From: Acetobacteraceae bacterium | GTDB lineage: Bacteria > Pseudomonadota > Alphaproteobacteria > Acetobacterales > Acetobacteraceae | Reading direction: 5' to 3' | Assembly (NCBI GenBank): GCA_030039695.1 | Contig: JASHVB010000877.1 | Coordinates: 1 to 10,914 of the forward strand | Length of the DNA: 10,914 bases | Part shown: positions 1 through 6,489 of the stretch, in pieces | Layout of the letters: each line of letters begins with the position of its first letter | How positions within the stretch are numbered: the first letter of the stretch is position 1 | The notes under the pieces: generated by a model | The model's input: only the letters and a program-made list of their open reading frames with translations | Databases searched by the model: none | Told to the model about the DNA's origin: nothing | Made by a program: the position numbers and the translations under genes

Positions 1-528
1 CGCATTTGGCGCGACGGCGAGCTGGTCGAGCAGCCGACCGACATCACGCGCCTCTGGCGTGATGACCTCGTGAGCTTCGCCATCGGATGCTCGTTCTCCT
101 TCGAAGCTGCCCTGGCCGCTGCGGGCATCGAGCTGCGACACATCACGCTCGGCCGGAACGTATCGATGTACCGCACCTCGCGACCATGCGTGCCGGCCGG
201 TGTCTTCCAGGGACCGCTCGTGGTGTCGATGCGGCCGATGACGCCGGACGATGCGCGCCGGGCGGAACATATAACCGCGCGGTTCCCGCGCGTTCATGGC
301 GCACCTGTGCAGGTCGGCTCGCCGGAACAGCTCGGGATCGCCAACCTCGAGGTCCCGGATTATGGCGACCCGGTGCCGATCCATCCCGACGAGATTCCCG
401 TGTTCTGGGCCTGCGGCGTGACCCCGCAGGCCGCGATCGCCGCCGCCCGGCCGGAATTCTGCATCACCCACGCGCCAGGCTGCATGCTGGTCACCGACCT
501 TCTGAACATGCAGCTGGCCGTTGAATGA
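1..528 (+). CDS. DUF1445 / YcsI-like putative hydro-lyase (D-glutamate cyclase family), 5' end missing
   Basis: The reading frame is open from the first base of the window and stops at 526-528, so only the C-terminal 175 residues are visible. The family is usually about 260-270 residues, so roughly the first third lies to the left. Recognisable family blocks are [13 protein letters not shown], the stretch [20 protein letters not shown] followed by SMRPM, and near the end [13 protein letters not shown]. The family is annotated as putative hydro-lyase; relatives include mammalian D-glutamate cyclase, which converts D-glutamate to 5-oxo-D-proline. The substrate here cannot be read from sequence. 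No membrane segment is visible, so it is probably cytoplasmic. The pqiA-like gene starts 81 bases downstream on the same strand with no obvious terminator between them, so cotranscription is possible but unproven. An ATG-like internal start near 70 would give a truncated protein and is not the true start. Confidence 0.88.
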   Translation, partial: RIWRDGELVEQPTDITRLWRDDLVSFAIGCSFSFEAALAAAGIELRHITLGRNVSMYRTSRPCVPAGVFQGPLVVSMRPMTPDDARRAEHITARFPRVHGAPVQVGSPEQLGIANLEVPDYGDPVPIHPDEIPVFWACGVTPQAAIAAARPEFCITHAPGCMLVTDLLNMQLAVE

Positions 529-609
529 CCACCGCCTCACTGGACCTCGGGGCCGGAGCCAGATACTCGGCTGCCACCGCGCGAACCGCCCAGCCACCGA
601 GCCAGCACC

Positions 610-1896
610 ATGGCCCTTGCCGCCACGCCGATTGCTCGACCGGTTCCGCTCAGCCCCGCCCGGCTGCGCGAGTGCCCTGATTGTGGCCTGCTGCAACGGC
701 TGCCCCCCATGCCGCCGGCCGCCCGCGCCGTCTGCCAGCGCTGCGATGCCGTACTGCGCCAGACCCGCCACGACCCGTTCGGCACACCGCTCGCTTACAG
801 TCTGACCGCCCTCGTGCTGCTGGCGATCGGCGCAACCATGGCTCTGATGACGGTGAGCGACGCCGGCCAGTACCGCACTGCCTCCCTGTTCACCGGCCCC
901 TCGCTGTTGGAAAGCTACGGACGCTGGGAGCTCGCCGCGATCGTGCTGATGGTGACGTTTGCGGCGCCCCTCGCAAGGCTGTTCGCGACCGCGATTGTTC
1001 TGATCGCCGCCCAGCGGCAGCTCCGCTCGCCGAAGATCCGTGTGCTGTTCGCCTGGGTGGAACGGGTGCAGCCGTGGTCCATGGTCGAGGTCTACATGCT
1101 TGGCGCGTTCGTCGCCTATGTGCGGCTCGGCAGCCTGGTGCACATTCAAATCGGACCCGCCTTGTACGCACTCGGCGGCCTGATCCTGGCGATGGTGGCG
1201 GCCGACGCGACACTCGATTCGGAAGCCGTATGGCAGGCGATCGGCCGCCCCATCACCAGCGCGGTGCGCGCCAATCGCGGCTCCCGGGGCGCGGAACTCC
1301 GCCGCCTCGGGTGCGACACGTGTGGCTTCGTCGTGCGCGCCGTTCCGGGCGCGCTTTGTCCGCGCTGTAGCTTCGTGCTGATCCCGCGTAAACAGGACAG
1401 CGTGGCACGGACCTGGGCGCTCGGGATCACAGCGCTGATCCTGTACATCCCGGCTAATGTTTATCCGGTGCTAACGGTGATCCAGCTCGGCAGCGATTCT
1501 CCCAGCACCATTTTGGGTGGCGTGCGCGACTTGATCGACGTGGGCGAATGGCCACTCGCGGCGTTGGTGTTCTTCGCCAGCATCGTCGTTCCGGCGATGA
1601 AAATTGTAGGCCTCGCGATCCTGCTGACTGGCATCCACGTGCAGGCGCAACGCCGCCGGCGCGACCGCACGAGGCTCTACCGCGTCATCGACCGCATCGG
1701 CCGTTGGTCAATGATTGACATCTTCATGCTGTCGCTGCTCGTGGCGCTGCTGCAGTTCGGCTCGATCGTCTCGGTGCATCCGGGGATCGGTGGGGTCGCG
1801 TTCGTGTCCGTGGTGATCCTGACCATGCTCGCCGCGCGTACATTCGACCCCCGGTTGATCTGGGACGCCGCCGGCGCAAACAAGGCCGCGTTATGA
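610..1896 (+). CDS. pqiA: PqiA/LetA-type integral membrane protein with two zinc ribbons
   Basis: This 428-residue protein is a tandem duplication of the PqiA module. Each half opens with a four-cysteine zinc ribbon: C22/C25 with C42/C45, then C235/C238 with C250/C253. Each ribbon is followed by about four membrane segments. The halves share a conserved loop motif, PWSMVEVYMLG near 155-165 and RWSMIDIFMLS near 365-375. The second half also has YIPANVYPVL (279-288), a PqiA hallmark absent from the first. Length matches full-length PqiA (about 420 residues). PqiA proteins are inner-membrane partners of PqiB/LetB MCE tunnels and are thought to load or unload lipids. ATG 610 is the first possible start after the upstream stop codon: only a CTG precedes it in frame, although no strong Shine-Dalgarno is visible. 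The stop overlaps the pqiB start in an ATGA, indicating translational coupling. The two-zinc-ribbon, two-module layout makes the assignment secure. Confidence 0.95.
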   Translation: MALAATPIARPVPLSPARLRECPDCGLLQRLPPMPPAARAVCQRCDAVLRQTRHDPFGTPLAYSLTALVLLAIGATMALMTVSDAGQYRTASLFTGPSLLESYGRWELAAIVLMVTFAAPLARLFATAIVLIAAQRQLRSPKIRVLFAWVERVQPWSMVEVYMLGAFVAYVRLGSLVHIQIGPALYALGGLILAMVAADATLDSEAVWQAIGRPITSAVRANRGSRGAELRRLGCDTCGFVVRAVPGALCPRCSFVLIPRKQDSVARTWALGITALILYIPANVYPVLTVIQLGSDSPSTILGGVRDLIDVGEWPLAALVFFASIVVPAMKIVGLAILLTGIHVQAQRRRRDRTRLYRVIDRIGRWSMIDIFMLSLLVALLQFGSIVSVHPGIGGVAFVSVVILTMLAARTFDPRLIWDAAGANKAAL

Positions 1897-3581
1897 GCGA
1901 CCGCTCGCCGACCGCCGTCCCGCACTCGCGGCTCGACCGCCGGCGTCGGCTCTCGCTGATCTGGGCCATCCCGATCGTCACCGCGCTGGTCGGCGCGTGG
2001 CTGGCCTGGCGCACGCTGGCGGAGCGCGGCCCGCTCATCACCATCACCTTCGAAAGCGCCTCGGGCCTCGTCGCCGGGCAATCGCCTGTCCGCACCAAGG
2101 ACGTCGATATGGGGGTGGTACAGCACATCGGTCTCAGCCGGGACCTACAACGCGTCGTGGTGACCGTGCGGATGAACCGCGAAGCCGAGCCGCTGCTGAC
2201 CAACAAGGCGCAATTCTGGATCGTCAAGCCGCGGTTTTTCGCCGGCGCACTGACCGGGCTGGAGACTCTGGTCTCGGGCAGCTACATCGCGTTGCAACCA
2301 TCGGGTCCAGGGGGCACACGCGAACGGCATTTCGTCGGGTTGGAGACGCCGCCGGTTCTGACCTTCGACGTGCCCGGGCACACGTTTCTGTTGAAGACGG
2401 CCCGGCTCGGCAACATCGCCCTCGGCTCGCCGGTGTTTCTTCACGGTCTTGAGGTGGGCGCGGTTCTCGGTTGGGATATTGCCCACATGGCCAATAGCGT
2501 GACCATCCATGCCTTCGTGCGCGCGCCGTTCGATCAGTACGTGCACGACTCGACGCGGTTCTGGAACGCATCCGGCGCGACCGTGCAGCTCAGCGCCAAC
2601 GGCCTGGAGCTGAAGCTGGAATCGCTGCGTGCGCTGCTGCTCGGCGGCATCGCGTTCGAGACGCCAAATGCGCAGCCCGGGCAACCGGTCGCGGGACAGA
2701 ACCATGTCTTCACCTTGTACGAGAGCCAGCAGGAGGCGGAGGCGGCCGGATTCCCGTACCGGATCACATTCCTTAGCTATTTCGCCGGTTCGGTGTCTGG
2801 GTTGCAGGTGAACGCGCCGGTGACGCTGCGCGGCATACCGATCGGCGAAGTGAATGGGGTGACGCTGCGCTACGACAAGCCCACCGACACCGTCGTGGTG
2901 GCCGTGCGCTACGAGGTTGAGCCAGAACGCATCGCCGACCTGAAAATGCCGGCGGCGAGCGACCTGGCGGCAAGCCTGAGCGAGTTGGTGAAGCGCGGAC
3001 TGCGTGTCCGGCTGGACACGACCAGCGTGCTCACCGGTCAGAAGGAACTCGCGCTGGAATTCGATCCGCACGCTTCCCCGGCCGCACTGGAGGTGCAGGA
3101 CGGCGTTTTCGTCCTGCCGGCGTCGAACACCGGATCAACGGACATTGGCAGCGCCGCCGCAGCACTGATGACGAAGCTACAGGCAATTCCGTTCCAGCAG
3201 ATCGGCGACAATCTGAACCAGACGCTGACCGGCATGAACGGCTTGGTGAACAGTGCACAGCTGCGGGAATCGGTCGAATCGCTGCAGGCGACGCTGGCAA
3301 ACGCACAGGCGCTAACGAGGCACCTGAACACAGCCAGCGGGCCGCTGCTGGACCGCTTGCCAGCAATCGCGCACCAACTCGACAGTGCCGTGCGGCGGGT
3401 AAACACCTTGGTCGCGTCTGTGCAGACCGGCTACGGCGGAAACTCGACGTTCAACGACAACATGCGCCGATTGTTGCTGCAACTGACCGATACCGCGCGC
3501 TCATTCCGGGTTCTGGCGGACCTGCTGACCCGCCATCCCGAGGCGCTCATCCGCGGCCGTCCTGGCGTAGGGTCACGATGA
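1893..3581 (+). CDS. pqiB: PqiB-type MCE (MlaD) domain protein
   Basis: The 562-residue product has a basic N-terminus (RRRR at 16-19), one membrane anchor (about 21-41), then three MCE/MlaD domains (about 47-137, 162-255 and 290-390). MCE-style signatures include PVRTKDVDMGVV, SPVFLHGLEVGAVLGW and APVTLRGIPIGEVNGV. A long helical C-terminus (about 425-545), rich in Q, N and L, follows. Three MCE domains and about 550 residues match PqiB rather than the seven-domain LetB/YebT. In E. coli, PqiB assembles into a hexameric stack with a helical needle that forms a hydrophobic conduit across the periplasm. An equivalent role moving lipids between the inner and outer membranes is inferred here. ATG 1893 overlaps the pqiA stop by four bases, and the pqiB stop overlaps the pqiC start in the same way. 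No frameshift or missing domain is seen. Confidence 0.95.
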   Translation: MSDRSPTAVPHSRLDRRRRLSLIWAIPIVTALVGAWLAWRTLAERGPLITITFESASGLVAGQSPVRTKDVDMGVVQHIGLSRDLQRVVVTVRMNREAEPLLTNKAQFWIVKPRFFAGALTGLETLVSGSYIALQPSGPGGTRERHFVGLETPPVLTFDVPGHTFLLKTARLGNIALGSPVFLHGLEVGAVLGWDIAHMANSVTIHAFVRAPFDQYVHDSTRFWNASGATVQLSANGLELKLESLRALLLGGIAFETPNAQPGQPVAGQNHVFTLYESQQEAEAAGFPYRITFLSYFAGSVSGLQVNAPVTLRGIPIGEVNGVTLRYDKPTDTVVVAVRYEVEPERIADLKMPAASDLAASLSELVKRGLRVRLDTTSVLTGQKELALEFDPHASPAALEVQDGVFVLPASNTGSTDIGSAAAALMTKLQAIPFQQIGDNLNQTLTGMNGLVNSAQLRESVESLQATLANAQALTRHLNTASGPLLDRLPAIAHQLDSAVRRVNTLVASVQTGYGGNSTFNDNMRRLLLQLTDTARSFRVLADLLTRHPEALIRGRPGVGSR

Positions 3582-4150
3582 TGATGGGCGCGCTCTCGCG
3601 CCGGCAAGCGCTGTGGCTGCTGGCGGTTGCGCCGACCGCCTGCAGGTCGCCCAATCCGACGCTGTACACGCTGGCCGTCGTGCCGGGGCCGACGCGCACC
3701 GGCGCGCCGCGGCACATTGAAGTGCGCGCGATCAGCCTGCCGCGTTACCTCGATCGTTCGGAGATCGTTCGTTCGACCGAGGATTTTCGCTTGGATGTGA
3801 TGGGCAATGACTGGTGGGGCGAATCACTGGACTCGATGATGGGTCGCGTGCTGGTGCAGGAGTTGCTGCAACGGCTGCCTGGCTCTGTCGTGTTTCCGGA
3901 GAACGGTGCAATTTCCTCGGCCCCGGATGCGTCGGTGGAAGTGAACGTACAACGATTCGATGCCGACCGTACCGGCGCGGTCGTGCTCGCGGCGGTGGTC
4001 GCTGTACTGCGGAACGGGGAGACGGCCGCCAGCCGCAGCGTCAGGCTGAGCGTGATGCCGCCGGCGCCGGGTACTGGCGGCTTCGTCGCCGCGATGAGCG
4101 GAGCGACCGGGCAGTTGGCAAATTTGATTGCGTCGATGCTGACCGGGTGA
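3578..4150 (+). CDS. pqiC: PqiC-like lipoprotein (ABC-type transport auxiliary, DUF330)
   Basis: This 190-residue protein fits the PqiC/DUF330 family by position and by motifs: YTL after the signal peptide, LPRYLDRSEIVR (54-65), and NDWWGESLDSMMGRVL (77-92). PqiC is a lipoprotein expected to dock the PqiB conduit at the outer membrane. The N-terminus has a twin-arginine-like SRRQALWLL, a short hydrophobic run and Cys22 as the probable lipidated residue. The residues before it read P-T-A-C, and proline at -3 is unusual for a lipobox, so lipidation is likely but not certain. The start sits in an ATGATGATG run (3578, 3581, 3584); the first overlaps the pqiB stop and is chosen for coupling, but either of the next two would work. 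The C-terminus (GATGQLANLIASML) matches the family's terminal helix. It is the last gene of the operon. Confidence 0.88.
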   Translation: MMMGALSRRQALWLLAVAPTACRSPNPTLYTLAVVPGPTRTGAPRHIEVRAISLPRYLDRSEIVRSTEDFRLDVMGNDWWGESLDSMMGRVLVQELLQRLPGSVVFPENGAISSAPDASVEVNVQRFDADRTGAVVLAAVVAVLRNGETAASRSVRLSVMPPAPGTGGFVAAMSGATGQLANLIASMLTG

Positions 4151-4329
4151 GGCGGCGCTGACGCGCTTCCATACCGACAGCCCACCGCGCCGACGGTTCG
4201 CCCTGGTTGCGGCATGACACAAGGTGGCCGAACATCCGAACCGCTGGTGCACGGCCTTGCAATTTTGCCGGTTGAGCGATCATATGCGGCACGTCCGACA
4301 GACAAACGAAGATAAAAAAGGACACAGGG
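4151..4329 (+). promoter_or_regulatory. Intergenic region before the MFS gene, with a clear ribosome binding site
   Basis: AAGGA at 4318-4322 lies seven bases before ATG 4330, inside a locally A-rich run, and fixes the start of the transporter gene. Further upstream, TTGCAA (4257-4262) and CATATG (4281-4286) are 18 bases apart. They resemble weak -35 and -10 boxes, but with only partial matches. No hairpin followed by a T-run was seen after the pqiC stop, so where the pqi transcript ends is not clear. Confidence 0.4.
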
Positions 4330-5643
4330 ATGGCAACCAGCGCCGCGGGACGCGAGGCTGTACCGCGCAAAATGACTCTGCGACACGTCGTGATCGCCGC
4401 CACGATTGGCAACGTGCTGGAGTGGTTTGACTTCGTTATTTACGGCTTCCTCGCGGTCACCATCTCCCAGGTCTTCTTTCCCACGGCAAACCCGACTGTA
4501 TCGCTCCTGGTGACGTTCGGCGCGTTCGGTCTCGCTTATCTGGTGCGCCCACTGGGCGCGATCTTCGTCGGCTCCTTTACCGATAAGCACGGGCGCAAGT
4601 CAGGGCTGACGCTGTCTATCGGCCTGATGATGCTCGGCACGACGCTGATGGCGCTGACCCCGGGCTACGCGGCGATCGGCATCGCCGCACCCATCCTGAT
4701 CACGCTGGCCCGACTGCTGCAGGGGTTTTCGGTGGGCGGCGAGTTCGGCAGCTCAGTCGCCTTCCTCGTGGAGCACGGACCGCAGCGCCGCGGGTTCGCC
4801 GCCAGTTGGCAGTTCTCGGTGGCCGGTCTGATAACGGCGATCGCCTCGTTGTTCGGCGTCGCGCTGCACACGCTGCTGACACACGATCAGCTCTTAAGCT
4901 GGGGATGGCGGCTACCATATGTTTTCGGCATGCTGGTCGGCCCAGCTGGCCTCTACATCCGCTCCCGGCTCGCAGAAACGCCGGAGTTCCTGGAAGCGCC
5001 ACAACCCGAGGGGATGCGAGTCCGCGAGCTCCTCAGCAGGCATCCACTGTCGGTCGTGCTCGCGATCGGCGCCTCGATCATTTCAAACAGCTCGTTCTAC
5101 ATTCTGCTGTACATTCCAACCTACGGAGAAAAGACCCTCCACCTTCCGGCCTATACCGGTTTTATCGCGACGTTGATCGGTGGCGTCGTGCTCGCGGTGG
5201 GTGCCCCTGTCTTCGGCCATTGGTCGGACAAGATCGCCCGCCCGCGCATCATGGTCGTCACCGCGTGGCTGTTCGTTTTGACGTCGTGGCCGTGCTTCTT
5301 CCTAATGGCGTCGTGGCCCACGCTTTGGGCGTGCATTTTCGTTTGCGCCTGGCTGCAACTTCTCAAGGCGGGCTACAGCGGCGTGCTCCCCTCGTTACTG
5401 GGTGAACAATTCCCTGTCGCCACCCGCGCCATCGGCGTGTCGTTGAGTTTCAGTACGGCCGTGACGATCTTCGGCGGCTTCGCGCCGTTCATCGCAACCT
5501 GGCTGATCGCGCAGACCGGCAATCCGTTGTCGCCGAGCTTTTATCTGGTCGTGACCGCGGCCATGAGCGCCGCCGCGCTGGCGATGATGCAGGTGCGCTC
5601 GGCGCGAGAGCTGCGGGCAAAGTTGGTGGCATCTTCGGTGTGA
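4330..5643 (+). CDS. MFS transporter, metabolite:H+ symporter (MHS) type
   Basis: A 437-residue, 12-segment major facilitator. Hallmarks of the MHS subfamily (citrate, alpha-ketoglutarate, proline/betaine and shikimate carriers) are visible: GNVLEWFDFVIYGF (27-40), the loop 2-3 motif GSFTDKHGRK (81-90), RLLQGFSVGGEFG (128-140), WGWRLPYVFG (191-200), the second-half copy of the loop motif GHWSDKIARPRIM (296-308), and FPVATRAIGVSLSF with IFGGFAPFIATWL (361-392). These carriers take up small carboxylates or zwitterions with protons across the inner membrane. The exact substrate cannot be told from sequence. The ATG is supported by AAGGA seven bases upstream; Met15 is a weaker alternative. It is in the same direction as the pqi operon but 179 bases away, so probably a separate unit. 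The length is normal and no lesion is seen. Confidence 0.92.
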   Translation: MATSAAGREAVPRKMTLRHVVIAATIGNVLEWFDFVIYGFLAVTISQVFFPTANPTVSLLVTFGAFGLAYLVRPLGAIFVGSFTDKHGRKSGLTLSIGLMMLGTTLMALTPGYAAIGIAAPILITLARLLQGFSVGGEFGSSVAFLVEHGPQRRGFAASWQFSVAGLITAIASLFGVALHTLLTHDQLLSWGWRLPYVFGMLVGPAGLYIRSRLAETPEFLEAPQPEGMRVRELLSRHPLSVVLAIGASIISNSSFYILLYIPTYGEKTLHLPAYTGFIATLIGGVVLAVGAPVFGHWSDKIARPRIMVVTAWLFVLTSWPCFFLMASWPTLWACIFVCAWLQLLKAGYSGVLPSLLGEQFPVATRAIGVSLSFSTAVTIFGGFAPFIATWLIAQTGNPLSPSFYLVVTAAMSAAALAMMQVRSARELRAKLVASSV

Positions 5644-5732
5644 CGGATGCGACCGCGCCAGCGGGTGCGCGCGGCGTCGCGGGCGACGGCGGGGCGGCCA
5701 GGGCCGGCAGCGCCGTTTGCGCGCCGAGCATG

Positions 5733-5746
5733 CCAGCCAAGGCTGG
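5733..5746. repeat. Short perfect hairpin downstream of the MFS gene
   Basis: CCAGCC (5733-5738) and GGCTGG (5741-5746) form a six-base perfect stem around an AA spacer, 90 bases past the transporter stop. There is no following T-run, so it is not a classic intrinsic terminator. It lies just left of a larger nested palindrome. Confidence 0.5.
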
Positions 5747-5754
5747 TCAGGCGC

Positions 5755-5813
5755 CCTGGCAGCCTGCGCAATCGCAGCGCCATTGCGCCAGTTACCCGCG
5801 AGGGGTTGCCAGG
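5755..5813. repeat. Nested inverted repeat (outer 7+7, inner 7+7)
   Basis: Outer arms CCTGGCA (5755-5761) and TGCCAGG (5807-5813) enclose inner arms GCGCAAT (5766-5772) and ATTGCGC (5782-5788) around a nine-base loop. All arms pair perfectly. The structure sits between the MFS gene and the IS200/IS605 remnant and lies in no convincing reading frame. It could help end or stabilise the MFS transcript, or be a REP-like extragenic palindrome. No second full copy was seen in the window, although GGTCAGGCGCC at 5745-5755 recurs at 6343-6353. Confidence 0.55.
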
Positions 5814-5837
5814 CAGAACGATCGGTTATCGGTGCTG

Positions 5838-5867
5838 AACCTCCCCACGGCTAAAAGCCGGGGGGTT
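5838..5867 (-). repeat. IS200/IS605 right-end hairpin
   Basis: CGGCT (5848-5852) pairs with AGCCG (5856-5860) around an AAA loop. After one bulged A (5847), CCCC (5843-5846) pairs with GGGG (5861-5864). On the minus strand this reads as a GC-rich stem with a TTT loop closing in GTGGGGAGGTTCA, a form common at right ends of IS200/IS605 elements. Subterminal imperfect hairpins with a bulged base are what TnpA recognises in this family. The structure could also slow transcription entering from either side. Confidence 0.6.
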
Positions 5868-6007
5868 CTGAGGGAGCCGTTTGACAGGTTCTCCGCAGCC
5901 CTCGCCCGCGTGGCATCGGGGTACGCATCCCTCGCCCATCTGGCCATCCCTCTTCGACGCGCGACCCACTCTGACGCCCTCACGGACGTGAGGAAGGGCA
6001 AAGCCCG
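5868..6007 (-). other. Structured segment between tnpA fragment and right end; possible relic of a TnpB omega RNA scaffold
   Basis: This 140-base stretch shows no TnpA similarity but is dense in structure: GGGC-AAA-GCCC (5996-6006), CCTCACG-GA-CGTGAGG (5978-5993, perfect 7+7), and CCCTCGCCC twice as a direct repeat (5899-5907 and 5929-5937). In IS605 and IS1341 elements the 3' end of tnpB and the right end encode the guide (omega/re) RNA scaffold, which ends at the right-end boundary. Position, folding and the reading frame tail (GEGCGEPVKRLPQNPPAFSR on the minus strand) are compatible with such a relic. No TnpB catalytic motif is present, so this is an inference. Confidence 0.35.
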
Positions 6008-6233
6008 TCGGTTGATGCCGAACTGCGGGTCGCATTCCAGGAGCAAATGCACATGATCCGCCATTAACCTCCATTTCGATCAACGCAGACCGTGCTGCCG
6101 AGCACACAGCTCGCGCTATCGCCTTAAACCGTGCATCAATGGGTGGCACCAGAACCTTAGGCCGATATTTCGGACAAAACACCACATGGTACCCGCAGCA
6201 GTACACGACGTTGCGGTTGCTTTTGAACGCCAC
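6008..6233 (-). pseudogene. tnpA: Truncated, frameshifted IS200/IS605 TnpA (Y1 transposase)
   Basis: From GTG 6233 the minus strand encodes NRNVVYCCGYHVVFCPKYRP, then KVLVPPIDARFKAIARAV and ALIEMEV. This is the well-known N-terminal half of IS200-type TnpA. At 6065 one extra A (GTT-A-ATG on the minus strand) breaks the frame. The next frame continues as MADHVHLLLECDPQFGINR, which carries the HVH metal-binding motif (6055-6047). Similarity stops near 6008; the intact protein would run about 55-60 residues further and include the catalytic tyrosine. The gene is therefore dead twice over: a frameshift and loss of the 3' part with the nucleophile. Intact relatives are about 130-150 residues. An alternative ATG at 6240 is in the wrong frame. 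Confidence 0.85.
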
Positions 6234-6238
6234 ACGCC

Positions 6239-6263
6239 ATTAGATATAGCGTTCCCATCTAAT
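6239..6263 (-). repeat. IS200/IS605 left-end hairpin next to tnpA start
   Basis: ATTAGAT (6239-6245) and ATCTAAT (6257-6263) form a perfect seven-base stem with an 11-base loop, starting five bases upstream of the tnpA GTG. AATTC (6261-6265) can also pair with GAATT (6274-6278), an alternative fold that excludes the first. A hairpin here fits the TnpA recognition site at the left end, and it could also hide the tnpA translation start. The AT-rich content contrasts with the GC-rich flanks. Confidence 0.6.
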
Positions 6264-6305
6264 TCAAGAGAGGGAATTGCAACGCGCCGACAGGGCGCCG
6301 CTCGA

Positions 6306-6326
6306 CCCCACGCCCAAAGGCTGGGG
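6306..6326 (-). repeat. Second right-end-like hairpin just outside the left end
   Basis: CCCCA (6306-6310) pairs with TGGGG (6322-6326), and after a bulged C, GCC (6312-6314) pairs with GGC (6319-6321) around a CAAA loop. The layout (CCCCA stem, single bulge, GC stem, A-rich loop) closely parallels the right-end hairpin at 5838-5867. The minus-strand form, AAGCCCCAGCCTTTGGGCG, resembles right ends of IS605-type elements. It may mark the end of another, older element lying to its right (6327-6489). No tnpB coding motif was found in that flank, and I see nothing else identifiable there. Confidence 0.4.
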
Positions 6327-6489
6327 CTTGCGCAGCGCAGGCGGTCAGGCGCCGGTTTGTGTGGGCACGCGGTGGTCCACGGACGTCTGGCCGGCTCGCG
6401 CCAGCGGGGACACCAGGGCGCCGTCTTGGCCCACGCCTGATCGCGCTGCTGCTGGGCTGCTGGGGAGCCCTCAGCTCCCGGCGCTCACG

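Larger units (their letters stand above)
5826..6280 (-). mobile_element. Decayed IS200/IS605-family element, internally deleted
   Basis: Read on the minus strand, this stretch has a left-end hairpin (6239-6263), the 5' third to half of a Y1 transposase gene (6233 to about 6008), a structured segment without transposase similarity (about 6007-5868), and a right-end hairpin (5838-5867). Both ends appear present, but the middle is missing: the second half of tnpA and any tnpB body. The boundaries are approximate because this family makes no target duplication and has no terminal inverted repeats. The limits given run from the conserved hairpins outward. The element cannot move by itself but might be mobilised in trans if its ends are intact. 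It lies between the MFS gene and the 3' end of the Tim44-like gene. Confidence 0.75.

Noticed and set aside
2145..3071. A 308-codon minus-strand open frame across pqiB
   Set aside because: It is antisense to three clear MCE domains, has H/R/Q-rich composition and matches no family.
610..4150. The pqi operon considered as a toxin or stress-defence island
   Set aside because: All three genes match normal housekeeping-type MCE transport components with intact domains and no foreign signs.
3745..4590. A 281-codon minus-strand frame across pqiC and the MFS start
   Set aside because: It overlaps two genes with good family evidence and shows no motif of its own.
5899..5937. CCCTCGCCC twice at 30-base spacing, considered as the start of a CRISPR-like array
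   Set aside because: Only two 9-base copies are present, with no longer repeat, no further units and no cas genes.
5640..6056. A 138-codon plus-strand frame after the MFS gene
   Set aside because: It runs through the palindromes and antisense through the IS remnant; composition is A/G/R-rich with no motif.
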